Of a stretch of DNA of 64,000 bases, positions 25,614 to 36,813 are shown piece by piece. A model generated the notes under the pieces. It was not told the origin of the DNA and did no database searches. It worked only from the letters and a program-made list of their open reading frames with translations. Made by a program: the position numbers and the translations under genes. The first letter of the stretch is position 1. Each line of letters begins with the position of its first letter. Origin of the DNA: Cephalopachus bancanus (taxonomy: Eukaryota; Chordata; Mammalia; Primates; Tarsiidae); the NCBI GenBank assembly GCA_027257055.1, contig JAPVLO010000180.1, forward strand, positions 682,001-746,000. Reading direction: 5' to 3'.

Positions 25614-25910
25614 TTATTTTATTTTTTTTGAGTTGGAATCTCATTCTGTCGCCCAGACTGGAGTGCAGTGGCAAGCTCCCGGCTACCGCAGCCTCACCCT
25701 GCTGGGCTCTGGCGATCCTTCCGCCTCAACCTTCCAAGTAGCCAGAACTACAGGTACGTGCCACCATGCCTGGCTAATTTTTAAAATTTTTTGTAGAGAC
25801 AAGGTATTGCCATGTTGCCCAGGCTGGTCTTGAACTTCTGGGCTCAGGCAATCCTCTCCCTCCGCCTCCCAAAGTGCTGGGATTACAAGTATGAACCACT
25901 GCATCTGGCC
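25614..25910 (-). mobile_element. Alu inside the Tigger-like element
   Basis: Antisense; TSD 'caaaatcaaaaact' / 'caaaatctaaaact'. Confidence 0.95.
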
Positions 25911-26268
25911 CAAAATCTAAAACTTAACTGAGTGCTGACATGATGTTCAAAGGAGATGTTCATTGGAGCATTTTGGATTTTGGATTTTTGAATTAGGAAT
26001 ACTCAAGTATAATGCAAATATTCCAAAATCCCCCCAGAATGGAAATTGAAACACTTGTGGTCTCAAGCATTTCAGATAAGTGGTACTTAACCTGTACACC
26101 TAGTAGTGGAATTGTTGCATTCTAGGTAGTTCTGTTTTTAATTTATTTTGAGGAATCTCCATATTGTTGTCCACAATGGCTATACTAGTTTATATTCCTA
26201 CCGATAGTATATGAGTTCTCCTTTCTTTACAGCCTCAGCAACGTTTGTTATTTTTTATCTTTTAAAAA

Positions 26269-26385
26269 ATTATTATTATGGATTTAGGGTCTTGCTGTGT
26301 TGCCCAGGTTGGCTTCAAACGCCTGGGCTCAAGTGATACTTCTCTGAGTAGCTGGGACTACGAGCACGTGCCACTGTGCCTTGCT
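26269..26385 (-). mobile_element. Monomeric Alu fragment
   Basis: Antisense; flanked by 'ttttttatcttttaaaaaa' on both sides. Confidence 0.75.
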
Positions 26386-26402
26386 TTTTTATCTTTTAAA
26401 AA

Positions 26403-28093
26403 AAATTTTTAATTTTAAAGATGTGAGGTACAATTCAGAGTTAGGTATACAGATGTTCATTATGCAGGCATCCTTGTTGATGAGGTGTGCGCCCCCTCCC
26501 CTGGCAGTTTCCCACTACTGTCAATCCCACCCCTCCTCCTCTGGCAGTTTCCTACTTACTGCCAATCCCTTTCTTATAGTATTATGGTAATTGTTCAAGG
26601 TCCACTTCTGAGTGAGAACATGCGGTACTCAGTTTTCTGTTTCTGTGATTGATTACTGAGTATGATGGACTCTAAATCCATCGAAGTTGCTGCAAAGTCC
26701 ATGTTTGTCCTTCCATATGGCTACCTAATATTCCATTGTGTATAGGTATCACATTTTTAAAATTTAATCCAGTTTCGATGGACAGCATGGTTGGTTTCAT
26801 GTTTTTGCTATTGTGAATAGTGCTGCAGTAAACATACGTGTGCAGGTATCTTTTTTGTAGAATGATTTGAGTTCCTCTGGGTATATTCCCTATAGGGAGA
26901 TTGCTGGGTCATATGGAAGGTCAATTTCAATTTTCTTCCAGAAGTCACCATATTGTTTTCCAAAGAGGTTGCACTAGTTTGTATTACTGCCAGATGTATA
27001 GAAGCATTCCTTTTTCTCCATATCCTCACCAGCATCTGTTGTTTGTTTTATTTATTTTTTTTATTTTTTATTTTTTTTTGAGTTGGAGTCTCACTCTGTC
27101 ACCCAGACTGGAGTGCAGTGGCCGCTCCCGGCCACCGCAGCCTCGACCTGCTGGGCTCCGGCGATCCTTCCGCCTCAGCCTTCCGAGTAGCCGGAATTAC
27201 AGGCGAGCGCTACCACGCCCGGCTGATTTTTTGATTTATTGTAGAGATGAGGTCTCGCTGCCCAGGCGGGTCTCGAACCCACGGGCTCAGGCAATCCACT
27301 CACCTCAACCTCCCAAAGGCGCAGGATTACAGGCTGAGCCACTGAGCCCGGCTTGTTTGTTTTATTAATGATGGCCATTCTTACTTGGGTTAGGTGGCAT
27401 CTCAATGTGGTTTTGATTTGCATGTTTCTGATGATTAGTGAGAGTGAACACTTTTTCGTCTGTCTGTTGGCTGTCCGTATATCTTCTTTTGAGAATTATC
27501 TATTCATGTCTTTTGCCCACTTCTTAATGGGGCTGTTTGTTTTTTTCCTTTTGGCACATTTGAGTTCCTTGTGGATCCTAGATGTTAGACCTTTGTCAGA
27601 TATACAGTTGGCAAATATTTTTTCCCAGTCTGTGGGCTGTCTCCTCACTCTCTCAATGGTTTCTTTGGCTTTGCAGAAGCTTGTCACTTTGATGAGGTCC
27701 CGCTTGTCTGTCTTATCTCTATGGCATGGGCACTTGGGGTTTTGATCAGGAATTGGTTGCCTGTTCCATTTTCCGTAAGGGTGTCGCCTGCATTTTCTAA
27801 GGTTCTTATAGTTTGAGGTCTTATGTTTAGGCCTTTGATGCATTTAGAATTGATTTTTGTGTATGGTGATAGGTGGGGGTCCTGTTTCAATCTTCTACAT
27901 GTGGTCAGCCAGTTTTCCCAGCACCATTTACTGAATAGGTTCTCCTCTCCCCAGTGGTTGTTGTTGGGGGCTTTGTCAAAAATGAGTTTGTCGAGAAACT
28001 GAGATTTTGCTTCTGGAATCTCTGTCCTCTTCCATTGGTCTATGTGGCTGTTCTTGTACCAGTACTAGGCTGTTTTGATTACTGTGGCCTTAT
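26403..28093 (-). mobile_element. Younger 5'-truncated L1 inserted in the old L1
   Basis: Its 3' UTR starts at about 26403 ('tttaaagatgtgaggtacaa'). On the - strand 27496-27890 encodes the C-terminal part of L1 ORF2, with phrases such as [30 protein letters not shown] and [11 protein letters not shown], in two frames separated by a frameshift. It ends abruptly near 28093, where the older L1 resumes. Stops and frameshifts show it is dead. An Alu sits at 27053-27352. Confidence 0.85.
27053..27352 (-). mobile_element. Alu inside the younger L1, shortened-centre subgroup
   Basis: Antisense; TSD 'ttgtttgttttatt' at 27039-27052 and 27353-27366. Confidence 0.97.
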
Positions 28094-28507
28094 AGTCTTT
28101 TTGGTAGTAGCCATTCTCTCTGGGATGAGGTGATATCTCACTGTGGTTTTGATTTGTATTTCCTGATGGTTAGTGATGTTGAAAAGTTTTTCATATACCC
28201 GTTGGCCATTTGTATGTCTTCTTTTGAGAAATGTATTTTAGATCTCATGCCCATTTAAAAAATAGTATTATTTGTGGATTTTGTTGTTGTTGTGGAGTTG
28301 TTTGAGTTTCTTATATATTCTTGCTTGTCAAACACACAGTTTGCAAATATTTTTTCCCATTTTACAGGTTGTTTCTTTGCTCTGTTAATTGTTTCCTTTG
28401 CTGAACAGATGCTTTTTAGTTTGGTATAATCCCATCAGTCTAGTTCTTAGTTTCTCTCTCAATGAATTTGAGTACTCTAGGAACTTATATAAGAGGAATC
28501 ACACAAT

Positions 28508-28563
28508 ATTTTTATGACTGGCTTATTTCATTTATCTTTTTATGACTGACTTATTTCATTTAG
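28508..28563 (-). repeat. 28-bp tandem duplication inside L1M
   Basis: 'tttttatgactggcttattt' and the following bases recur immediately, with one difference in the core (ggctt/gactt). The L1 consensus order has a single copy. Confidence 0.9.
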
Positions 28564-29090
28564 CATAATGTCCTCAGCGTTTATCCATGTTGTAGCAGAT
28601 GTCAAAATTTCCTCTTTTTAAAAAAACAAAATAATATTCTATGTATGTACCACATTTTGTTTACCTGTTTGTAGACTCTTGAGTTACTTCCACCTTTTGG
28701 TTTTTATCAGTAGGGCTGCTATGAAAATGAGTGTGCAAATATCTCTTCAAGACCCTGCTTTCAATTTTGGGGGGAATATACTCAGACATGGAATTGCTGG
28801 ATCATACGGTGATTTTGTGTTTAATTTTGTGAGAAACTACTGTGTTTTTTCCACTGTAACTGCACCACGTTAGAAGCCCAGCAACAATGTATCAGGGTCT
28901 TAGTTCTCCACTTTCTCACCAACACTTGTTATTTTCTGTTTTGTTTTGTTTTATGATGGCCATCTCAATGGGTAACTCATTGTGGTTTTAATTTTGTATT
29001 TCCCTTAGTGACTACTGATGCTGAGAATCTTTTAATGTGCTTGTTGACCATTTGTCTATCTTTGGAGAAATGGTTGTCAAGTCCTTTGCC

Positions 29091-29389
29091 TTTTTTTTTT
29101 TTTTTTTTTGAGTTGGAGTCTCACTCAGTTGCCCAGACTGGAGTACAGTGGCACTTTCACGACCACCCCAGCGTAGACCTGCTGGGCTCAGGTGATCCTT
29201 CCACCTCAGCCTGTCAAGTAGCCGAACTATAGGCACGTGCTACCATGCCTGGCTAGTTTTTTGATTTATTATAGAGATGAGGTCTTGCCAAGTTGCCCAA
29301 GCTGTTCTTGAACCCATGGGCTCAGGCAGTCCGCTCACCTCGACTTCCCAAAGTGCTGGGATTATAGGCTCAAGCCAGCATGCCTGGCC
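29091..29389 (-). mobile_element. Alu inside L1M
   Basis: Antisense; short TSD 'cctttgcc'. Confidence 0.93.
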
Positions 29390-29721
29390 CCTTTGCCCAT
29401 TTTAAAATTTGGTTTTTTTTTGTTGTTGAGCTTTAGGAGTTTTTAAGGCATATTCTGGATATCAATCCTTTATCAGATTTTTTCATTCTCTGGGTAAGTT
29501 TTTAATTTTGATGATGTCCAGTATGCCTGTTTTTTCTTTTGATGCCTTAATTTTTGGTGTCTTATCCAAGAAATCATTGTCAAGTCCAGTGTCTTGAAGG
29601 ACCTTTTCTTCTGAGAATTTTATTTTTGTCTCTCTTTGTCTCTACCTCTTGTCTCTGTGCTGTATCTGTCTGTCTCTTCATGTTTGTGTGTATGTGTTTA
29701 TATATTTATAACCCACTGAAG

Positions 29722-29796
29722 TTTATATATATATATTTATATATAATGGATTTATATATATATATGACTGTATATATATCCACATATATATATAGT
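29722..29796. repeat. TA-rich tract
   Basis: Interrupted TA repeats ('tatatata' blocks split by 'ttta', 'atgga', 'gactg', 'ccac'). Confidence 0.9.
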
Positions 29797-30217
29797 TTCT
29801 TTTTTTGTCCTATTTCTTTCTTTTTCTTTGTTGAACTATTTGAAAGTATCGCAGACATTGTGACACTGCATATGTCTCCTAAAAATGATGGCATTAAAAA
29901 AAAAAACTATGGTCTCATGATCGGTATACCTTTTGGGTTGGGTCCCCTGCTTTCTACTACAGAGTGTTTTTCTCCAAGTTTTTAAAGTCTCCTCCCCACC
30001 CTAGTCCCTGTAAGGCAGGGGGTCCCAACTCTTCTCTTTTAGGAATCTCATATGTGTTAATTGGAACTTTATTTTGCTGATTCTATTGTTCATTACTGAA
30101 TACCATATTTTTCTTCCAAATTATTTTTCTTACTTATATGTATCTTTTTAAGCTAGTTTGCATGTATTTAGTACAGTGTTATAGTTATTAATTACCTTTC
30201 TTCTTCTGTCTCTTCAG

Positions 30218-30270
30218 TACTGAGTTGAAACTCTTGGAGGAAGCAACCATTTCAGTCTGCAGGTCTTTAG
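30218..30270 (+). CDS. DYM: DYM coding exon 3 (53 nt), dymeclin residues ~47-65
   Basis: The exon follows a pyrimidine tract ending 'tctcttcag' and is followed by the donor 'gtaagg'. After one base that completes codon 47 it reads TELKLLEEATISVCRSL, then one base of the Val65 codon, so it enters in phase 2 and leaves in phase 1. The 53-nt length equals human c.141-193 as I know that gene. Human dymeclin has Ser at position 48 and this copy has Thr (ACT); the rest of the exon matches my memory of the human protein. The segment is part of the N-terminal helical region of the dymeclin family. Because 53 is not a multiple of three, skipping this exon would shift the frame. A 30-unit GT repeat begins 12 nt after the exon. 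Confidence 0.93.
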
Positions 30271-30280
30271 GTAAGGGGGA

Positions 30281-30282
<2 letters not shown>

Positions 30283-30342
<60 letters not shown>
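30283..30342 (+). repeat. (GT)30 microsatellite beside exon 3 donor
   Basis: Thirty uninterrupted GT units begin 12 nt after the last base of DYM exon 3. In the transcript this is a UG repeat, a known ligand for TDP-43 and CELF proteins. Placement this close to a 5' splice site could affect use of the small exon; that is inference. Confidence 0.97.
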
Positions 30343-30345
<3 letters not shown>

Positions 30346-30824
30346 TGTGGGGACATTTTTTAAGGTTTGCTGTTATGAATTTTGATAGTATAATATGAAT
30401 TGAATGAATGAAGTAATGGATTTTTCTTGGTTATGATTATAACAGTAGCACTAAAAATTTCTATTCCTGGTGCTCACTGATGCTATTAGAAGGTACCATT
30501 TAGTTAATAGCAATAAGATACATACTTGGCTATGTTTGCAGTAGTGACAGTGAATTCTGCTAAGCTGTGGACTCTCAGCTTGTTCTTTTTGTGGACTTCG
30601 AAGGACTGAAAAAAAATATCGTTAGTTTTGTAGTTGCATGTATATCTGCATGGATATATATCTGATACAAGACCATATGACTTGCCAACTGTCCTGGCTG
30701 TATATGCTAGAATCATTATCACCAAGTATACTTATATTTATATCCTAAAATATATTAGGAAGTTTTTTTATAACAACTTTATGTTATGGTAAAGAGATGG
30801 GATCTGGAATTATTTTATGATTTT

Positions 30825-30920
30825 ATTTTAGCTCTTCCACTTATTAGCTGAGCCTTAATTTCCTCACCTAAATTGAGGATAAGAGCAACTATTTTATAGT
30901 ATTCATGAAAGAAAAAAATT
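30825..30920 (+). repeat. MIR remnant
   Basis: 'cttccacttattagctgag' then 'ttaatttcctcacctaaatt' in MIR order. Confidence 0.55.
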
Positions 30921-31090
30921 AGTTAACATGAAATATCTACTATGACATGTAGCATCTGGTTATTATTCATCATTTATATTGATAAAAGTTACCTTTTTCA
31001 GGCCTCATTTTACAAATACTTCACTTTCAAGTTGGTTGCAACTGGAAGGGAATGTACATAATTTTGAAAATGCAGATAATCATACTTACA

Positions 31091-31170
31091 ATGCATTCTT
31101 GCTTTGAAAATTAGAGGTAATGTGTCTGTAAAATTCCCAGTGTATAGGAGCTTAATAAGTGATAATAATA
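31091..31170 (+). repeat. MIR 3' end fragment
   Basis: 'aggagcttaataagtgataa' resembles the MIR/L2 tail. Short. Confidence 0.35.
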
Positions 31171-31291
31171 TCCTCTTTCTAATCAAGCTGTATGAATAAG
31201 CTCCATTTAAGCTATATGGATAACTATATGTGAGTTACTTTGCCAAACACAATTTTTAGTTAAATAATTTTGCTTTTAAAAACATATTATG

Positions 31292-31594
31292 CTGGGGCGT
31301 GATGGCTCATGCTTATAATCCCAGCACTTTGGGAGGCCGAGGTGAGAGAATTACCTGAGCCCACGGGTTTGAGACCAGCCTGGGCAACTTGGTGAGACCT
31401 CATCTCTACAATAAATCAAAAAATTAGCCAGGCTTGGTGGCACGTGCCTGTAGTTCCACCTACTTGGAAGGCTAAGGCCGAAGGATCACCTGAGGCCAGG
31501 AGGTCAAGGCTGTGGTGGTTGTGAGCATGCCACTGTATTCCAACCTGGGCAACAGAGTGAGACTCCAACTCAAAAACAAAACAAACAAACAAAA
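31292..31594 (+). mobile_element. Alu in intron 3
   Basis: Sense, tail (AAAC)n; TSD 'atattatg'. Confidence 0.93.
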
Positions 31595-32025
31595 ATATTA
31601 TGTTGATAATGATAGAAGCTTTGTAGTAGTTGCCTTGAGTTAGAGCCATAGCTTAGATAATTTTGTGCTAAATAGGGCTGGCTTTCAAAAGCCATTGGCA
31701 GTTTAATGCTGAAAATTAAAGAGTTTTATGTAATAATGATATCAGTACAATTGTGATAATTTTTAAGGTGACCTTGGACTTTTATAAAATTTTATAAAAT
31801 AAAATTTAAAAAATATGAAAATAAGAAAATTTAAAAAAGGAAAAATAGAAAAATGTAATAAAACAAAAAACTAAAAAGTGTGAAAAATTTATATTTTAAA
31901 AATGGGAATTAATGTTTATTGATTATATATACTATGGAAAAAACCATACTAAAATGTAAAAAGGCAGTAATTGCTTATAATTCTATAATTCTGACATAGC
32001 TATTGTTAATATTTTTTATATTGTC

Positions 32026-32098
32026 TTCTATGGATATACATTTACATAAATATTATCTACCTTCTATGGATATACACTTACATATATATTATCCACCA
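32026..32098 (+). repeat. ~37-bp tandem duplication
   Basis: 'cttctatggatatacattta' with its following bases to 'tatctac' is repeated at once as 'cttctatggatatacactta' to 'tatccac'. The two copies differ at about five positions. Confidence 0.9.
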
Positions 32099-32871
32099 AA
32101 CATACACGCATGCACGCACACAATTATTTTAATTTATGTTTTCCATTTGACATTATATTGGGAGTATGTTATGATGTATTTAGAAATACTTTTGGGAACA
32201 GCTAAAAAAGGTATGCATTTATTGCCAAAGATTCCAACATTATGGTGGTATGGCTAAAATAAAAATAATCTCATATTACACAGAGGTAATCACTCCTAAT
32301 CTTTGGTGAAAATTTTTTTTTCAGAGTATTGTATGTACATTGACTTAAATGTACTTTTAATCGACATGTCTCCTTAGCCTCCTCTGATCTAAAATGGTTT
32401 CTCAGATTTTTCTACATTTCGATTCGTTTTAGAATAAGAAGTTTTCCAGAATGTCTCCCAGTTTGAGTTTGTCTGATGCTTTTCTCATGGTTGGACTGGG
32501 GTTGTGGGTTTGTGGGAGGAAGACCGTGGAGGTGAAGTGCTGTTCTCAGCATACCAAGTCTCATGCTCTTAATAGGACCTGTCACTGATGATGCTGATCT
32601 TGAGCATCTGGCTGAGGTAGCATTTGTCAAATTTCGTGACTGTGAATTTTTTTTAATCCCCCGTTGCCTTCAGTTTTGAAGGATAGTGTTTCTGGGTATA
32701 GAATTCTTGGTTAACGTGGTTTTCTGTCAGTACTCTGAACATATTATTCTACTGTCTTCCAGTCTCCTTTTTTTGTTCAGATAAGTCTAATGTTAATCAT
32801 TCCTCTGTAAATGATGAGTAATTTTTTCTTGTGCTCTTTTCAGAATTTTCTCTGCCTTTAAAATTTTTATT

Positions 32872-33127
32872 TATTTATTTGAGACAGGGTCTCACTTTGT
32901 CACTCAGGCTGGAGTGCAGTGGCACGATCACAGCTCACTGACGCCTTGACTTCCTTGGCTCAAGCAGTCTTCTTGCCTCGGCCTCCTGAGTAGCTAGGAC
33001 TACAGGCATGCGCCACCACGCCCAGCCTAATTTCTGTATTTTCTGTAGAGATTGGGTCTCGCTGTGTTGCCCAAGTGGTCTTAAACTCCTGATCTCTTGT
33101 GACTCTCCTGCCTCAGCCTCCCAAAGA
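32872..33127 (-). mobile_element. Old Alu (AluJ-like), right end missing
   Basis: Antisense, 'gacagggtctcactttgtca' head; stops at 'cctcccaaag'. Confidence 0.85.
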
Positions 33128-33228
33128 AATTATTAGTTTAAATTCTATTTGATGTTAGTTGATATTCTTAGATTTGTAGATTAATGCTTTTCATCAATTT
33201 GGGAGGTTTGTGGCCATTGTTACTTGCT

Positions 33229-33335
33229 GTTATTTTTTTTGAGATGGTATCTCACTGTATTGCCCATGCTGGCTTTGAGCTCCTAGACTCAAGTGATCCT
33301 CCTGCCTTAGCCTCCCAAGTAGCTGCCATGGACGG
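33229..33335 (-). mobile_element. Old Alu monomer fragment
   Basis: Antisense; 'tgagatggtatctcactgta' to 'cccaagtagctgcc'. Confidence 0.75.
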
Positions 33336-35115
33336 CTTTGTACTTTGTAGTCAGCTAGAAGCTTATCCTGAGATGTATCTGCTTGACTTCTGGTAAGATA
33401 ATAGGAGTTTTGAACAGATGGCTACTGTTCTTTCCTTATGGCATCTGAAATGTTTCTAGGAGAAGTGAAAGCAGAAAGCTCTCACTTTATAGTGTAGATG
33501 TTTCTCTGAGTTAGTAGGCTAGGACTTTTTTATAGGGACACTGAGAAAAATACAGGGAAGCTTTGTTTCCCCACACCTATTCCATATATTTTTTTCTGCC
33601 CCTTTCTCTCTCTTGCTCTTCTGGGTCTCCTGTTAGTTTTTATGAATTTTTTTAGTGCTAGGGTATAGCCCTTACTCATTAGATGCTGTTCTTACTGCTA
33701 AGGCATGGTCCTTCGGGGATATCAGTGGAAAGTCCTAGTACCAGACTTACCAGGACCTCCGATTTGGCGGAATTAACTTAGACCAGGCAGCTTGTAAAAT
33801 GTGATCACATTGTTTAAGCTCACTGTTGTTTTTTGTTGGGAACTTTGGATTCCTTTTCTGTTTATGCACAGTGTAGGAGTCAGTCAAGTGTGACAGACAA
33901 CTTCTCTATGCATAGGTGTTTTTTTTTTTAACTGTCATTTTTCTCTCCAAACTCTGTGGATATTCAACCATTTTCCAGCATCTAGTATTACTCCGAGGAA
34001 GTCTGTGACCTTCTTAAAATATACATATATGCTTCTATGCTCATGAGACTTTTCCCTATAGCCCTTATAGTTAAATATTTGTCATTATGTTTTTTTTTCT
34101 TCATGATTTTGCCTGTAATTTAATGAGGTGTTTTGGTTTATGTACTAAGGCCTTTTTCAGTTCAGAAGTTTTTTTTTTTTTTTTTTTTTAGTTATGGCTT
34201 TGATTTTATTTGTGTTTTAATTTCTTCTCCAGTTCTGGGTCCCCTGTTCAGCTGGATCTTGGTTCTTGGCCTTCTGTGTCTTCTTCTTTGTCTCTGTTCT
34301 TTTCTGGTATTTCCCCCTTTGGATCTTTGAGTCAATGTTTTCTACATTGTCAGTTCTCCTCTTTTAATATCCTAGTATGTGTTGTGGCTATTACTGCCAT
34401 TATAGTTCAGTTTTAATCATTTCTAGTCTTTCCTGGATTTTTTCATGTCTGGCTGCTTTCTTTGCATTGCACTCATTTTCCCCAATGGTTTTCTGCTCTT
34501 TTAAAAAGTAGGTTGTTGATTTTCCCATCTTTTACTGATTATGTTGTATTCTGAAATTCTTTTCACAAGTTCGATTTATCTCTTCCACGACGTTTCAGCA
34601 AAACCCTTTTCTTATTCTCTGGTTACTGCTGTTTTCTCCTTCTTTCCTTCATTAACCTGGCAAGTGTTTACTGTACACCCACTGTATTACAAGCTCTATT
34701 CTGTACTTGTGGGTGTGGCCACAAAAAAGACTGACCCATGTCTCTGATCTCATGTATCTCTGTCAGTAAGGAGCCAGAGTTTAAACAAACATAGCTATTT
34801 TGTATATTGGTGGCGCTTCAGAAAAATGAAGCAGGTGATGGGATGGGGATTAACCTGCAAAGGCACCATGTCTGCTCCCAGAGAGGGTGTGCTTATTTCC
34901 TCTGTGACTTGTGTGGATCTGCTGGGTGCTTGTTGAATCTGCTCTTATTTTAGTTTGATGGGAAGTTGATGCAGTCTCCAACCTAATTTGTAGAGCCTGT
35001 GAGGGTTTTATTTGGTCTACATCTGCTTGGTTTAGATGCTACATATCTATTCTTGATTATGAAAGCTTGACAAAAACTCCCCAACTTGAAACAAATGTGC
35101 TTTTCTACTCACAGT

Positions 35116-35265
35116 GGGGTTCTCTCAGCAGCGATGGGCAACCAGCTGGGAGACTGTGAAAGATGCAGATTATCAGTTCACACTTCACACATGTGGAGTC
35201 AGAATCTGCTTGTCAGTAAGCCTGCCTTGTGATTTAAATGCACATTAAACATTGAGAGGCACCAT
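35116..35265 (+). mobile_element. MER5-like (hAT-Charlie) remnant
   Basis: 'gaaagatgcagatta', 'agtcagaatctgct' and 'tgcacattaaacattgagag' occur in MER5A/B order. Confidence 0.6.
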
Positions 35266-35985
35266 CAACTTCTGTAAATGGAGGGTGGACCTGGAATTCT
35301 GAACTTCCAGCAGCAAATAGGTAGTGCTGATGCTGCTAGTCCAGGAACCCGCTTGGAATAGCAAGGTGCTACATTTTATCACAGCTCCGAAGTTGACTTG
35401 ATTGACTGCCAAGCCGTGACAAGGGCACATGCCCGGCAGGAGAACCTGTATGACCATGGCAGCCATTAGACACAGGGCAGGCATGCTCATTCCCAGGCAC
35501 AGTGTTCATAATACAGTGTACCAAGCTGAATTAAAACAGCATTCTGGGCAAGTCCGTCTTTTCAGATCTTTGACACATTTCAAGACGTGCACAGGTTTGC
35601 CTAATTCTCAGATCTGCATAAAGATGAGCTCTTCTGGTAGCACAGGCCAATGTGTTGGAAGTGTTTGCATTTCCAGTTTTCAAAATGGTTAAAAATATGC
35701 CTCAAAGAGAAACAAATGTCTCACCTTTTGAAAGCCATTGGCAAAGGAAAAAGACCAAGCACTTGCACTAATACTTCCTTGACCCTGGGCCCGGCACGTA
35801 GCCCTTCGGAGCCTCTTCATCAGTCAGACTAAAGCTTCCCGCTGAACAACTGCTCCCTCCTGTTGAGCTCTTAACTTCTGTGTGTCTGGGACTTGTTATG
35901 CAGGCTTGTAGAGCTTTATTGTTTCATGATGAAAGTCCAATTTCTTGGAGATCACGATTGGTATAACCTCGCAGTTTAGAGTCCT

Positions 35986-36135
35986 GACTGAGTTCTTGAG
36001 CAAGTGACAGCCTACCTTGTGGACATGTGAAATGGCAGTAATAGTGCTTATCCTGTAGGGTTGTCATGGGAAATAAACGAGACAGTACATGCAAAGCACT
36101 TAGTAACTGTTGTTCCATGTTTGTTAGCTGTTGTT
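35986..36135 (+). repeat. MIR remnant
   Basis: 'tagggttgtcatgggaaata' and 'catgcaaagcacttag' are MIR 3' core. Confidence 0.75.
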
Positions 36136-36235
36136 TCTTTTACAGATGAAAAAATTGAGGTTGGAGAAGTGGTTTGTCCGGGGTTCAGTGTCCAGTTGAT
36201 TGTAGACCTGTGTCTAGAAACCAGAACTTCTCATT
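36130..36235 (-). repeat. MIR remnant, reversed, tail to tail with the previous one
   Basis: 'cttttacagatgaaaaaatt' followed by 'gaggttggagaagtgg' is the reversed MIR core. Confidence 0.65.
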
Positions 36236-36813
36236 CCCAAAACAGTATTTTCTCAGTCTTTAGGCTTGCTTTGCTGAAATGTCCACTGTTTAAACTTAAA
36301 AATAATTTTTAAGCAAACTCTTTAAAACTGTTTCTGATCAAATAGCACCCCCTCTAGCCACATTGCTTTATTTATACTTTTTAAATTTTTCATTAGAATG
36401 ATTTGTGGTGATCTGAACAGAGTTTTACAGTTTATTATAGGCTATATGCTGGGATATGAACGATCAATTTTCATGTTTTTTTTAATGTCTGCCTTTCTAA
36501 AGAGAAAGGTTTGTGTATATAAATTGAATATTTCTGTTAACTGTGATATCTTTACAATTTTGAATTGTGAAATGAGATGGCTACTTGTACAATTTCTGTC
36601 ATTTTATTTTGCAAATCATTTTTTATGTTCAGAATTAAGACCAAGAGCAACAGTTTCTCTCATTGCTTATTTCCCTAATTAGGTATGAAATTGGCAATAA
36701 GGGTGGTCAGTGAGCAATTTCAGTTTGTCATTTGTTTTGATGAATGTTATGATAATCTCACTTTGATTTCGGCTCTTAATTTTAATTTTTTAAAACCTTT
36801 TCTTCTTTTGCAG

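Larger units (their letters stand above)
24724..26095. mobile_element. DNA transposon remnant (Tigger-like), with Alus inside
   Basis: The block separates two L1 pieces that read continuously when it is removed, with TA at both junctions. Its right portion has the palindromic 'attatccctaacctgaaaat' / 'gcatttcagataagtggtac' ends of a Tigger-type terminal repeat (25545-26095). The left part before 25545 is assigned only by position. It contains three Alus or their tails. Confidence 0.5.
22915..28440 (-). mobile_element. Old L1MA-type element, broken by nested insertions
   Basis: Antisense L1 3' sequence starts with 'gacacatgtatacattgag' and runs on in order across four breaks: after 23908, after the Alu at 24302-24602, after the DNA transposon block ending near 26095, and after the younger L1 ending near 28093. 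In each case the text on the far side continues where the near side stopped (for example 'tgggattgctgg'-type phrases, then 'catttgtatgtcttcttttg'). Confidence 0.8.
28441..29640 (-). mobile_element. Old L1M (L1MB/MC-like) 3' region, interrupted by an Alu
   Basis: Antisense 3' UTR text ('atgaatttgagtactctagg') leads into ORF2-end text ('tccaagaaatcattgtcaag') after the Alu at 29091-29389. It directly abuts the L1MA element. Confidence 0.75.
1..30217 (+). other. DYM: DYM intron 2 (3' part, at least 30.2 kb)
   Basis: This stretch lies upstream of exon 3. I did not find the start-codon exon in it. Apart from the repeats listed separately, the following stretches show nothing I can name: 373-947, 1020-1669, 1801-3189, 3481-3964, 5066-6030, 6151-7180, 8471-8810, 9950-11520, 11750-12211, 12530-13030, 14419-14800, 17471-18028, 18091-18513, 18836-19719, 20735-21060, 21331-21880 and 22240-22915. 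They are AT-rich intronic sequence with no splice-bounded open frame. ORFs over 60 codons here are mostly Alu or microsatellite translations. The region 17820-17950 resembles an old L2-like remnant, but too weakly to list. Confidence 0.85.
32655..33655 (-). mobile_element. Old L1M internal region, broken by two Alu pieces
   Basis: 'gggtatagaattcttggtta', 'gcttttcatcaatttgggag' and 'tttttctgcccctttctctc' occur in the order of an antisense L1M internal/5' region. Sequence to about 34600 may continue it, but I cannot confirm that. Confidence 0.5.
30271..36813 (+). other. DYM: DYM intron 3 (6,543 bp)
   Basis: It begins with donor 'gtaagg' and a GT microsatellite and ends in a pyrimidine tract before 'cag'. 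It holds one + strand Alu, two old - strand Alu pieces, an L1M stretch, a MER5-like remnant and MIR pieces, all listed separately. 31783-31895 is very A-rich, with repeated 'aaaa' runs and T interruptions. Nothing recognisable was seen in 30351-30824, 30921-31090, 31170-31285, 32099-32654, 33656-35115, 35266-35985 or 36236-36813. Confidence 0.85.

Noticed and set aside
27496..27890. A second gene suggested by a recognisable protein on the - strand
   Set aside because: It is the C-terminal part of L1 ORF2 with a frameshift, so a dead mobile element.
1..30217. DYM start-codon exon
   Set aside because: I looked for coding text of the N-terminal 47 residues with a donor and did not find it; it must lie upstream of the window.
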